From Chara braunii (lineage: Eukaryota > Streptophyta > Charophyceae > Charales > Characeae), in NCBI GenBank assembly GCA_003427395.1, contig BFEA01000255.1, positions 780,926-801,150 of the forward strand: a DNA stretch of 20,225 nucleotides, read 5' to 3'. Each line of letters opens with the position of its first letter. Positions within the stretch are counted from its first letter, which is position 1. Both the position numbers and the translations under genes were made by a program. Below the pieces are notes generated by a model that worked only from the letters and a program-made list of their open reading frames with translations, ran no database searches and was not told the DNA's origin. This document shows positions 10,316 to 19,110 of the stretch, in pieces.

Positions 10316-10321
10316 AATAAA
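10316..10321 (+). terminator. Polyadenylation signal AATAAA
   Basis: AATAAA lies 15 bases before the start of the A-rich tail at 10336, a normal distance for cleavage and polyadenylation of the LINE transcript. Confidence 0.75.
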
Positions 10322-10335
10322 TGTGTTGATTTTGG

Positions 10336-10368
10336 AAAAAAAAAAAAATAAAAAAAAATAATAAAAAA
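10336..10368 (+). repeat. A-rich LINE tail
   Basis: A runs broken by single T bases (A13 T A9 TAAT A-run) join directly onto the right target duplication. Interrupted tails like this are common in older LINE insertions. The exact border with the duplication is ambiguous because the duplication itself starts with AAA. Confidence 0.9.
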
Positions 10369-10384
10369 AAATTGTGTGTAGCGG
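10369..10384. repeat. LINE target-site duplication, right copy
   Basis: AAATTGTGTGTAGCGG, identical to 1561-1576. The uninterrupted host sequence would have joined base 1576 to base 10385. Confidence 0.93.
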
Positions 10385-10790
10385 ACAGTAGTCGAGCGAG
10401 ACCCCCAATGGACCTCGCTGCACTACACTAGACTCCTGAAAAAGTCCACGCATCGTTCAAGAGTTGTTAGACTCTTGAAATGCGGGATAGTGCAGTTGTG
10501 GCCGCACTTACGCTAAACTCTTGAACTCTTGAAGGTTAAGAAGCACTACGAAACACAAACTGGGAGGAAAAAAATAATAATAAGAGCACTATGTGATGCA
10601 ACTACTACGAAGGTTTGTCCACCCAGACTCCAGGTAAGCTCTCGAAAAACAATGGGGGGCGTAGGGTCCTATCGACCTCCCTTGAAAAATATGAACTTGC
10701 AGGTTGGCACTCTTGGATCGTCAAGAGTGACACTCGGGAGTGACCTCTGACAACACTTGAAAAAACATGTCTTCTTTTTTCTTCTTTTCC
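10385..10790. repeat. Cluster of CTCTTGAA palindromes, no gene
   Basis: TTCAAGAG (10456-10463) pairs with CTCTTGAA (10472-10479) around an 8-base loop, and flanking GCAT/ATGC bases extend the hairpin with a bulge. Further CTCTTGAA copies follow at about 10515-10535, and ACTCTTG-GATCGT-CAAGAGT lies near 10710. The same octamer recurs around 15430-15610. No coding sequence is supported here. Confidence 0.55.
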
Positions 10791-10792
10791 AA

Positions 10793-10918
10793 GGCCTCTA
10801 TCCCAGTGGAGGTAAGAGAACCACCGGGATTGAGGCTTTGTCTGATGGGCCGCTCCATCTATTGGTGGGGAGCATCACCTGCTGGAAACCGGGTCCAACA
10901 TCCCTTGAATACATTATC
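10793..10918 (+). repeat. 125-bp dispersed repeat, copy A
   Basis: This aligns without gaps to the reverse complement of 18948-19073. I count about 26 mismatches in 125 bases (about 79% identity), with unbroken blocks GGTAAGAGAACC, GCTCCATCTATTGGTGGGGA and ACCTGCTGGAAACCGGGT. GCTCC/GGAGC in the middle block can pair. A pyrimidine tract precedes it in both copies. One frame is open in copy A but most differences change the amino acid and copy B hits a stop, so coding constraint is unlikely. I do not recognise the family. Confidence 0.75.
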
Positions 10919-11599
10919 TTTTTTTATAGACAGAAAGCACCTGATAAAAATCGAGAAAGAACTGGGAAAAACAGAAACCTGCCAGCGTTGGTTGCTTTGA
11001 GGGGCTCGTTAGACACTCCTCGGGCGCTTTAATCCCCCGAGGAAAATTTTGTTCCACCTATCCTCGGGGATGAAAACGAAAAAAAAAAGTGAAAACATTT
11101 CCTTGGGGAATACTTTGGGCGTCCTTGGGCTAGAGCCATTTGGTGGCATTCCCCAAGGGACCTCCTGAGGTTCCTTGGAGGTCAAGGATCCGCGATAATC
11201 GGAGCGGCGAGGGCACCCATAGTCGGCAAGAAATTTTCATCAGCTGGTCCATTGGAGTTCCTACTGGGCAGCGCACGGACATCTTGGGTCTTCAACATTC
11301 GGCTTCCAGGAATCTTACGCCAATGGTAACCGTTGGTGGCCGGCCGACCCCTACAGACGTCGTCGACTAGTGTTCTCCCTCGCAGTGCGTGCCGCCAAAC
11401 GGAAAGGGGCCGAACAGTCGGCAAATTTGAATACTTCAACCAACCCCCCTTGCTCCGATTGCCCACTGTATTCGACGATGAAAAACGTTACAAGGCATTT
11501 GTCCCATGTTGGGGTCTGCTGTTCGCAACCCTCGTCGTTGCCGTTTGCTGGATGTATACCATCGTCGTCTAGCTATTGCCCTTCCCCCCTTGCCTTTCA

Positions 11600-12050
11600 T
11601 GACCGATGTCTTTCGAAGGCTGCCGCTGCTGCTCCTGGTCATCCTTTTGCTTGTCCTTGTCGTCTTTTTCCACGTCTGCATCCTCGGCAGGTTGTCTGGA
11701 CGAGGCGGTCTGTGAAGAAGGACATCAGCATGGATGGGCGGCAAACGAAGAGCAGTTCTTCAATGAACTACTCTAGAAGCTACCGCGCAGGCCACAGCCC
11801 GACTTGCAGTGCAAGGGTATACAACCCGTTAGAGTGCGTGTGTCAAATGTTGTCCTCTACCGGGTGCTCTCTTCATCGTCGCTGTTCAGTGAACCTTCAC
11901 CGTCGTCGTAGAATTACGGCCCTGTTGTACGTGTTGTTGATGGCCGACCTCTATTGAAGGTTGCCACTGCTGCTCATAGTCACAATTTTGCTTGTCGTGG
12001 TCCTCCCATTCCATGTGTGCTTCCTCTATCGTTGATGGTTGACCTCTAGC
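11600..12050 (-). repeat. Two diverged repeats, ~340 bp apart, encoding acidic/Gln-rich sequence
   Basis: The segment around 11607-11705 and the segment around 11947-12045 align as direct repeats (GAAGG-TGCC-CTGCTGCTC, TTTTGCTTGTC and so on). Read on the minus strand they give related peptides: DKQKDDQEQQRQPS in one and DKQNCDYEQQWQPS in the other, each followed by similar residues with stops. This suggests a duplicated segment of a former protein inside the TIR element. No function can be named. Confidence 0.5.
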
Positions 12051-12058
12051 GAAGGCCT

Positions 12059-12494
12059 CTAGCAGAGAAGTCGACGAATCGACATCGACATCGGCATCGC
12101 ATCCCGCAGGCGTTCGTCCACTCTGGATGCAATCGCCATCGCTCGAAAGACACGTGGCAACATACGCAACTTCTCCCAGAAGTACCCCTCTGTCGCATCA
12201 TCACATTGCCTGAGATCCTCCCACGCCCCCCCCCGTCCTCCTTTTCATCCACCACCTTGGCGTCGCTCGTGGAAGAACACTGCAACCCATGGCGCAACAA
12301 ACCTGAACTGCAGCCTCCGCGATAGCCACGGTATCCAGCCCTTCGACCGGAACTTGATAAAGTGTTTTCTTCCTCCTCGCACGGATTTGTGGTCTCATTC
12401 TGCCCAATGCCCTCTCCTGCTGACAACGAAAGAGCACGGCCTTCTTCTCGATCGTCGTCAACTTCGCACGTCTGTCATTGCTGCCGTTCTCCAT
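12059..12494 (-). pseudogene. PIF/Harbinger-like transposase fragment, frameshifted
   Basis: Reading down the minus strand from an ATG at 12494-12492, a basic stretch is followed by PRWWMKRRTGG. A run of nine G (12226-12234 on the opposite strand) then shifts the frame, and the reading continues as WEDLRQCDDATEGYFWEK, LRM and PRVFRAM up to a stop at 12061-12059. The order WW-x-RR-x-G, DLR, D-x-YF, K(F/L)RM, P-x-VF is typical of the N-terminal part of PIF/Harbinger (DDE_Tnp_4) transposases in plants and algae. The catalytic DDE part is not visible, so this is an internally deleted copy. It lies within the TIR pair. Assignment rests on pattern recognition only. Confidence 0.45.
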
Positions 12495-12818
12495 CGGCAC
12501 GTGTGCTGCAATGCTCATGAACCACGAAAATACAACAGCCCACCAACTCGCCACGACCACGGTAACCTCAGCGCCAAGTCCCCGACGATGTTCCCCGCGT
12601 GTGCTCGGCTCAACACACAGGCGAGGCGGCATGCAGAGGCGATGGCGATGGACCTTCACGGGGCGCTCACAAATTTGTGACGACGTATGAGGACTCCACT
12701 GCGCGCTGCAAATGCCCGTTTCCACCATCGCAGATATGGATGCCACCTGCCCCGCGTCGCCGTCGTGACATCCAACACCCAATTTGAAATTCGATTTTCT
12801 ACCTGGGAGGTCCATTGC

Positions 12819-12842
12819 TTTTTTTTTTTTTTTTTTTTTTTT
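12819..12842. repeat. T24 homopolymer
   Basis: An unbroken run of 24 T near the right side of the 2.1-kb TIR element, preceded by GGTCCATTGC. A similar preface (GGTCCAATTGC) precedes the T13 tract at 15671. Confidence 0.9.
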
Positions 12843-13110
12843 CGGTCGCCAGTGCCTTTCAAAATTCCTGTCTTCGAAGTTGGGCCACAACGTAGCAAGA
12901 CGGACATCACCCAATGGACCAAGGCATTGCCCCTCCCGCAGTTGACTATAATATTAGGAAAATGGCCGCCGACAGCCGAAAGGAATCATCCTTGGAAGAC
13001 CACCCCAAGGATAGGTGGACCGACAACGAGAATTTCCTTGAAAACCCCCAAGGAAACTTCCTTCGGCCCCGAGGACGCTCCAAGGAGTGTCTAACAAGCC
13101 TCTGCGTTCA

Positions 13111-13985
13111 GAGGATTGGCTGAGTAGGTTGTTCCTGAACCACTCGTCTCCCTGCCCATCTCTAAATCATCCTTCCATCCGGGTGACTTCAGTCCCTCCA
13201 TCTACCACTTCAACCTTTTCTGGGTGTAAAAAATCTGCTTAAACAGCTAACAAAAACTGACACCCTTCCTCGACTTGTGGCGTGGCTCGAATACCGGTGG
13301 GAGCCACTGGGGGGTTCCAGTGGTTCTTCCCTTCGTTCCCTTGCCTGCCCCTCTATCTGTTCCCAGCTATGCCCATTTAGGTTACAAAAAGACGAGGGTC
13401 TGCCAAAACACTACTTCTAGAATTGAGACGCAAAAACAAGCAAGAAAACCACAAACAATCAACAAGCAACAACAAGCAAGGCTTGTGAACCGGGCTCAGC
13501 GGCCCGTACTCCACATGACCTCTGAGAGTTGCAAGAAGCAAGCACTGGCAAAATGGAACTTCTAAGTCTTATCTATCCCAACCAGGTTTCGAACGATTGG
13601 TGGTGGGGCGGAAAAGGGTCAGTGAAGTCTTCTGCTGGTCGCAGGGGGACGTCCGGGCTAATCGTAGTCTAGTCCTTAAAAACCAGATGATAGTCTCGAG
13701 GGGGCTTCACACCCATAGGCTCATCCTCCATTTGATTTTGGTTTTCCCATGGACCGGACCATGACACCTCAGCTACCCATCCCCCCCAGTCTCCGCCCAA
13801 CCATTCTTGGCCAAAATTCGTGATTGACCTAAGGATATTCTTAGATTGGTGAAGAGAGTCAAGTGTCTATTTTCTTACAGCCTATTGTTGGGACAGTCCT
13901 AATTGGAGCTGCTGTTTGAGGTATTCCTTCCTCTCCTCCCCATCAACCATCACCGTCTCCATAGCCAGGGTGCATTGTTGTCACC
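13111..13985. other. No recognisable feature
   Basis: This stretch lies between the TIR element and the minus-strand LINE debris. Open frames are short; one at 13275-13565 ends in a Lys/Gln-rich sequence of low complexity and matches nothing I know. The part next to 13990 may be the 3' UTR of the minus-strand LINE fragment, but no A tail or signal could be identified. Confidence 0.5.
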
Positions 13986-13989
13986 ATAA

Positions 13990-15425
13990 AACTCGTAGAA
14001 TCACTCTTCTACCTAAGTGGAACGTATTCCATGCGAAAGTCTGATTCTGGAGAGACGGACAATGGCCCAGCAAGATCGCCCTCCAGTCTCATGGCCATGA
14101 ATGTCCTGGGGCTATCTGCCGCCATACTTTATCCCAGCATCACCAAGTCGCTACTGCCACTGGACATTGGAGAAAGATGTGCTCAATTGTCTCCTCCCTC
14201 TTTCGTGTCGAGAAAGTTGAAAGGCATCGAGGGCACGACGGAAGGGCCCGCCCTTGCTGTTCCAGTTGTGTATGATCAATCAGCCAGCTATTGGTTGGGA
14301 GGCAGCGATGCACAATTTGCCATTGCAAGGATGTGATTTTGGCCGGACCGCATTTGCAGTCTCTGAACCATCTGATAGGCACCAACAGTTGCTTGTCAAT
14401 TTTTAGGTGTAGCTGCCAACGCTCCTGGACTGTGTTTGCCAGGTTCTGTCTGATTCTGAGCTTTCAGTAAGAAGTCTTAACAGTTAGATTAAAAAGGGTC
14501 ACGGGTTAAGCTCCCGTGCTTTGGGGTGATCGGGTGGGTTCCAAACCCATTCAGTCGGGTCCAGAGGAAGCTTAGATAGCGGGATATTGGGCCTGAAAGC
14601 CCTTCTCCCTTCCCCTTCGCCATATGTTCTTACTCTGGACAAATGGCCTTTTGGGGACCTCACGAAGGGCTCTCTGCTACCTGTTAACCGACCATCCCCT
14701 CCCACACTGAACCCTTCTACCAGGACATCCTCTGGTCCCACCAGGTGAACTAGCCCCACTCGTGACACAACATCTTTGGTAGATACACAGTCCCCCTCCT
14801 GCAAGTGCAGCCCCCTGTGCAAGATGGGGAGCCAAGCCATAGGGAAGGCTTCCAGGAGTTTCTCTAAAGATGCTTCAGAATTGTGACAGTAGCGGAGCCT
14901 CCCTCTCATTTCTTCTGGCATTCATCCTATAGGTCCCCCACTCGAGTGATCCCATTCTTTACCCATCGTTTCCACGGAGAATCTGAACTACAAGAAAATT
15001 GACTGTGCGAATTTGTAATCCACTGATTCCCCAAAAGAGGCTGCCTTGCCACCTCTTCCCATCACTTCGGAGGTGGGAGATCTTGGGGGGGGGGGGGGGT
15101 CTCCATATTTTAATCAACCGCGGCCGAAGGGCTTCTTGTGGACGCCCCCCAGGGACTTTCACGGGACCTTCCAATATCTATCATCCAGCCACGTCAGCGG
15201 GTCCACGTTCGGAGGAGCTTGAGGGGCAAGATGAGCAATCTGCCTTATAGCCAGTGGCTTCCACTGCAGGGGCGATCCAAAAATCAAACGCACGAACCAT
15301 AGCAGGCTCAAGGCCTGGATCTGCGTCGGGGGGTCTAATATGCCTAGACCACCCAGAGCCTTGGGCTGGAGAGTGCCTTTCTTTAATAAGTGCAGCAACA
15401 ACTCTCGAATAGGTTTTGGGCATCC
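13990..15425 (-). pseudogene. 3' part of ORF2 from a second LINE family, decayed and 5'-truncated
   Basis: From high to low coordinates the minus strand gives KALGGLGILDPP and QALSLLWFVRLI (the region just after the reverse transcriptase), then FPMAWLPILHRGLHLQEGDC, and YCHN. It then gives LQWQIVHRCLPTNSWLID with C-PRC ... ETIEH-IFLQ-CP, a zf-RVT type zinc domain at about 14140-14385, and WRAILLGHCP at about 14050. Segments lie in different frames with stops between. Catalytic RT motifs and the endonuclease are absent, so the copy is truncated near 15425. The domain order matches a LINE ORF2 C-terminus, but the sequence differs clearly from ORF2 at 5505-9767, so a separate family is inferred. 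Confidence 0.7.
15085..15099. repeat. G15 homopolymer
   Basis: An unbroken run of 15 G inside the minus-strand LINE fragment. It coincides with a frame change there and could also be a place of assembly or sequencing error. Confidence 0.85.
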
Positions 15426-15495
15426 CGCGTCAAGAGTTCATGCAGCCATGCCACACTCTTGAAACTGCAAGATTCAAGCGTAGCGCAGCAAGGCC

Positions 15496-15630
15496 CAATG
15501 GGCATCGCCACACCACTCTCGAAATGTGCAAAAAGAGAATGAACTTCTTGCTAGAACATGGATAGATGCACCGACCACATTTTTGTCTTTTTCATATTTT
15601 AATTCAAGAGTGGTGTGGCGAGGCCCAATG
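15496..15630. repeat. Imperfect inverted repeat with 28-bp arms
   Basis: 15496-15523 matches the reverse complement of 15603-15630 at 25 of 28 positions, with a 79-base spacer. The arms contain CGCCACACCACTCT and end in TCGAA/TTGAA, related to the CTCTTGAA motifs at 10385-10790. AGGCCCAATG occurs in direct orientation at both sides. It may be a small foldback element. Confidence 0.6.
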
Positions 15631-16030
15631 AGTCAAACAAACCTCACATCAAAATTGAAGGTCCAATTGCTTTTTTTTTTTTTAGGGGAGAAGTGTTCAG
15701 CCGATGCTGCGCGCTCCGCCGCTACGCCACCGCGTCTGGAGAACTGATCTTGCTAGCCACCAGCTTGGAATGCGTCCAAGGGAAGTGGCCATCGCCAAAC
15801 ACTCCACTCAGCTATAACTGGGCCAACTTACCTACTCAGGTAGGGGGTATGGGGGCGAGTTAGCGAGTCGTACTACACATATATCTCACAATCTCAAGTG
15901 TTCAACTTGAACAAGTTACTGGACACCACGATCTCACACTATGTACTTGATGCGTGCAAATTCGTCAACCTCCTAATAGTCCCACACCAAACCTAATCCT
16001 TCTCGAATAAATCGACTTCCCGTTCATCCC
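15631..16030. other. Non-coding stretch
   Basis: Contains a T13 tract (15671-15683) and no supported gene. Short frames here show no known motif. Confidence 0.5.
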
Positions 16031-17150
16031 GTTCCCCACTTTCCTCCATTCCCTATTTGACCCTCCCCATCCTCCTCCTTCCCTCCCCCCCCTCTTCGTT
16101 TTGTCCCTCTCATCCAACAGCACGACTGAACCATACCAATACATATTACCTCTCTCACTATCCCTTCCTATCGAGACCCCAACTCACACCAATTCTAACT
16201 TTGACAATCCCAAGTCCCTACTTGGGCTATAGTAGCTATACTCCTCCTCAACATACTTTTATCATTTCCTCTCCCACCTTAGACATTACCTGCCCATTCC
16301 CTTTTCACTTGCGTCCTAGGAATCCACGTCTTAGACGCGTTCCCCCTTGTCAATATCCTCGCCGTCAACTCTAATTCCCTCCGATTGTCTCGACTTCCCA
16401 CTGATCCTCATACCCTACTTCCTCTACCCCTCTCTTCGCCTCCCCCGTCGCTCCTCTCCCACTACCCTCTCCTCCTTGCCCTTGCCTTCTCGTTTGCAGT
16501 ATCGGTGCCTCCCACCTTTACACACCACACCTACCTCTACTCCACTTCTGTTAGATTTTGTCCCAACCTAACCACGACCCGGTTTGAGTCAAAGCACCTA
16601 CACGACCAAACCGGCTCCTTTCTCAACTTCTCGCCTCTACCATGTGGCGCCCCTACTAATCCCAGCGCCACTACTTTGACCGCTTCCCTCGGTTCATTCC
16701 AATTCCCTTGACTTTGACCAAGACACAACCCTTTACCGCTATGGTTACCACGCCTGATTCCCACCAGCCATCCCTCCTCACTCATCCTCCGGTCCTCTCT
16801 CCCCCACTCCTCCCACCCCTTTGGACGCCTCCTAGTATAGTCGACTCACACCCCTTCCCCACTATTACTCAAACCCCAGTCGATCCCTCTCCCCACATAG
16901 CTGAACTCATCCGCCAACATACCCAGCCCCGACCTCATCCCTTTTTTACGATATCCTACACCTCCTTCTCCCTACCTCCTCTGACTCATTACTATTTGCT
17001 TACTTCTCTCAACCCGCCACTCCCTCCTTCACCTTCAACCACTACTCACTCGCCCGTAGCTTTCTTCACTCAACTTCTACACAATAGCCCCTCACTTTTG
17101 TCCCTACCCTCCAACTTCACCCAGTTATATCGTTCGCTCTCACCATGTCA
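16031..17150 (+). other. G-poor, pyrimidine-rich tract upstream of ORF1 fragment
   Basis: Over about 1.1 kb the + strand has very little G (about 5 to 7 per 60 bases in the lines counted) and long C/T runs. A 215-codon Pro/Ser/Thr-rich open frame (16708-17355) crosses it, but this is expected when G-containing stops are rare, and it conflicts with the better supported ORF1 frame after 17190. By position it could be the 5' UTR of the related LINE copy. It does not visibly match 1577-2621. Confidence 0.5.
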
Positions 17151-17189
17151 TTGGGACCCGCCCTGTTCCCACCCGACACTGGTCAACAA

Positions 17190-17880
17190 CCCGGTCAAGC
17201 ATCTGGGTCTAGACCCCAACCACAAACTCTTCATCCGCCTATTTCACCAACATGTGTACCTCGGATTCAAACTCTACTTGATAGTTGTGACGATGACGGC
17301 CTCTTCCCAGACACTTTCATCCTTCATGGCGATGTCGAAATCATCAATGGGGTAGGATACGTTAACCTCAACGAAGAGATAGACACAACTACCGTAAACT
17401 GGCTCAAAGCCAAGACTATCATTGTAGTGTTCCAAGCCAAAGGTGCCTCTTTCTCAATAGTCCAACGCAAACACACGATGTAAATTTCAACCCCTCACTC
17501 AGTCTGCGTCGTGGTAGCACACACAATGAAGGACCAAATATTACGTCCTACGTGGCCCGTTCGCAAAGAATCACAGAATATCTCATTAACAAAGGGCACG
17601 ATACCATTCCTTCACGTCAGGGACCAATCCGGGTTCTCTTCAACCCTTAGATGACGCAACATCGAAAACCTCATCGCCCCAATCATCGAAATCCACCCTC
17701 TTGATAAGAGGGACGCTGAACCACGCTTAGGCAACATTCGTATTGATTGCCTTCCCTCTGCTAGGCGAAACTACGTGGAGTGGGTTGTCATTCGCAGGCC
17801 TAACGACCAGAACCTGCAGATTCAACAAGCCATTCCACTTCTTCCACCCCGTCCATGATTTATTGCATGTTGTGGGTGAT
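17190..17880 (+). pseudogene. Diverged LINE ORF1 fragment, related to ORF1 at 2622
   Basis: Translation gives RIQTLLDSCDDDGLFPD, INGVGYVNLNEEID and TTVNWLKAKTIIVVF, matching RIKALLDMCFDDGFFPE, VDGVGVMTLSDEFD and ATVNWLKARTLIVIF of the big LINE. After a frameshift near 17480 it continues NEGPNITSYVARSQRI and IRVLFNP, then TAG 17648 and ATG. About 100 bases are then missing, and the homology resumes with AEPRLGNIRIDCLP and EWVVIRRP up to about 17860. The zinc knuckle position is reached, but its Cys/His pattern is broken. The divergence is high enough for an independent older insertion. No ORF2 follows. Confidence 0.8.
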
Positions 17881-17939
17881 GGGTGAAAATTGCTTTCGCA
17901 ACTTAACCCTCATCGCCCGACTCCTGAGTCCATCAATGA

Positions 17940-18212
17940 TCAGATCCCGTCCCACGTTTCGTCTCGCTCAGACTTAATAAATTGTCGACAAAATCGACTA
18001 CGATATTTTGCGATAGACTCGAGGGCCTTCTGTACCCGGTCCTTGATCATAAAGAACGCATGCTCCGGGTGGATATAATTGAACCTGTGTAAGAAATCTT
18101 TCTCGAAAGTCGGGAGATCTACCCAAATGTAAGTGTTGAACCTGTCGTGCGCATTTCCTCCTAATTGAGTTGGGATATTGATCTGTGCTTCATTATTATC
18201 GTTGTTGTGCAC
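17940..18212 (-). pseudogene. Possible LTR-retrotransposon gag fragment
   Basis: The minus strand has a 90-codon open frame containing QLGGNAHDRFNTYIW, LPTFEKDFLHRF and an ALESIAKYRSRFCRQF stretch. The spacing L-x-G-x-A, then (S/T)F-x-x-(D/x)F, then ES(V/I)-x-(E/K)Y-x-x-(R/x)F is like the retrotransposon gag (capsid) domain of Ty3/Gypsy elements. No LTR, protease or polymerase is visible nearby, so it would be an isolated fragment abutting the LINE ORF1 fragment. Assignment is by pattern only. Confidence 0.4.
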
Positions 18213-18947
18213 GGAGCACAGCGTACATGGCCAGAAAGGGGCTAATGCACACCAGGGAATGACGATTAGATTGTGGTAGGGGAGGAGAAGATAGTGAGGA
18301 GGGAATTCAGTTTAATGCGATGGATCCCGACTTAGTGAATACCTGAAGTTTATGCGCGTCGGGATGTTGCGTGGGTCCGAGACTCTAGCCTAAAGCCTGT
18401 TGGATATCCCACTCGCATAGATATTCTTCTCCCGTCTGATGCGGGAAGTCGAGGATTGCTCTCAATAGCCCTCTCTAAGGTTCAGGAATCGGTCATGGCC
18501 CCAACCATATGGTTTATTCCCATCCCATGATAAGGACCCCACTTCAACTTTTTTTTTTTTTTTGTGAGGAGAAGTCTGTACTGGGGAAAATTGCTCCATA
18601 TGACGAGGAGAGGAAAAAAATAGGAATTTGGCAACAGGATAAGAAGGATTGGAATAACCTTGATGGATGTGGGGTAGTAGGATACAAAAAAAAAAAAGAA
18701 GAAAAAAAAAAAGGATCATGAATGTGTTGTGCACCGGTTTTGAGAGGGTATAGGGTTTAAAGGGTTTAAAGAGACAGACATAGCAATAATCAAACAGGGG
18801 GGCTGCTGAAATAAGGATGGGCTAATAGATAATGGGTGCTCCAAGAAGGGAAGGGTGACATTAGCAGCTCCATGGGACAACGGAGCCCTGGGCTGAGACA
18901 ATAATGACCACAGCCCCAAGAAACAACAAACAACAATCTCCGTGTTA
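18213..18947. other. Non-coding stretch with homopolymers
   Basis: Contains T15 (18549-18563) and an interrupted A-tract (about 18686-18713). Also GGGTTTAAAGGGTTTAAA (about 18755-18772), which only resembles plant telomere repeat. No supported gene. Confidence 0.55.
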
Positions 18948-19073
18948 CAAAATGTATCAATGGGACACTAGACCCGGTTTCCAGCAGGTACCGCTCCCCA
19001 CCAATAGATGGAGCAGCCCGACAGATAAGCCCTTAATTCTGACGGTTCTCTTACCACCACCAGGATAGAGGGC
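18948..19073 (-). repeat. 125-bp dispersed repeat, copy B (inverted)
   Basis: The reverse complement aligns base for base with 10793-10918 without gaps. See copy A for the conserved blocks. A16 at 19095-19110 lies just outside, so read on the minus strand a T-tract precedes the repeat, as a pyrimidine tract does in copy A. Confidence 0.75.
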
Positions 19074-19094
19074 TATCACAAGGGCTATTTTCGC

Positions 19095-19110
19095 AAAAAA
19101 AAAAAAAAAA
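19095..19110. repeat. A16 homopolymer
   Basis: An unbroken A run between copy B of the dispersed repeat and sequence of unknown nature. Confidence 0.85.

Larger units (their letters stand above)
9768..10335 (+). other. LINE 3' UTR
   Basis: Non-coding sequence between the ORF2 stop and the A-rich tail. It is not simple sequence and contains a small hairpin near its end. The 3' end of a LINE RNA is the template start for target-primed reverse transcription, so this is the most likely place for recognition structures. Confidence 0.8.
1577..10368 (+). mobile_element. Full-length L1-like non-LTR retrotransposon (LINE), ~8.8 kb
   Basis: The element is framed by a perfect 16-bp duplication and ends in AATAAA plus an A-rich tail. 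Order: 5' UTR (to 2621), ORF1 with RRM-like/zinc-knuckle features and an RGG-rich tail, ORF2 with APE endonuclease, reverse transcriptase and CCHC motif, then a ~570-bp 3' UTR. It is longer than the usual 6-7 kb of plant L1 elements, mainly because ORF1 and the 5' UTR are long. Intact ends and an unshifted ORF2 suggest a fairly young insertion, but several stop codons make this copy non-autonomous. It sits between a MITE-like element and a stretch of CTCTTGAA palindromes. Confidence 0.93.
11001..13102. mobile_element. 2.1-kb DNA transposon remnant with TIRs
   Basis: The left end GGGGCTCGTTAGACACTCCT (11001-11020) pairs with the right end 13083-13102 at 18 of 20 positions. Flanking octamers TGCTTTGA (10993-11000) and TGCGTTCA (13103-13110) agree at 6 of 8, a weak hint of an 8-bp target duplication. 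Both subterminal regions are full of CCTTGG/CCAAGG and CCCCGAGG-type motifs, as expected for transposase-binding repeats. Inside lies broken transposase-like sequence on the minus strand. The protein hint points to PIF/Harbinger, the 8-bp hint to hAT, so the superfamily is open. Confidence 0.65.

Noticed and set aside
10757-11032. Protein-coding exon across the 125-bp repeat
   Set aside because: Most differences between the two copies change amino acids and copy B carries a stop in this frame, so DNA or RNA-level similarity explains it better.
14500-14560. tRNA-like B box (GGTTCCAAACC) in the minus-strand LINE region
   Set aside because: No cloverleaf or A box can be built, and the stretch lies within recognisable LINE coding debris.
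16708-17355. 215-codon Pro/Ser/Thr-rich protein gene
   Set aside because: The low G content removes TAG and TGA stops by chance, the peptide is low in complexity, and its 3' part conflicts with the clearly homologous ORF1 frame.
18755-18772. Interstitial telomere repeat
   Set aside because: The unit is GGGTTTAAA, not TTTAGGG, and there are only two units.
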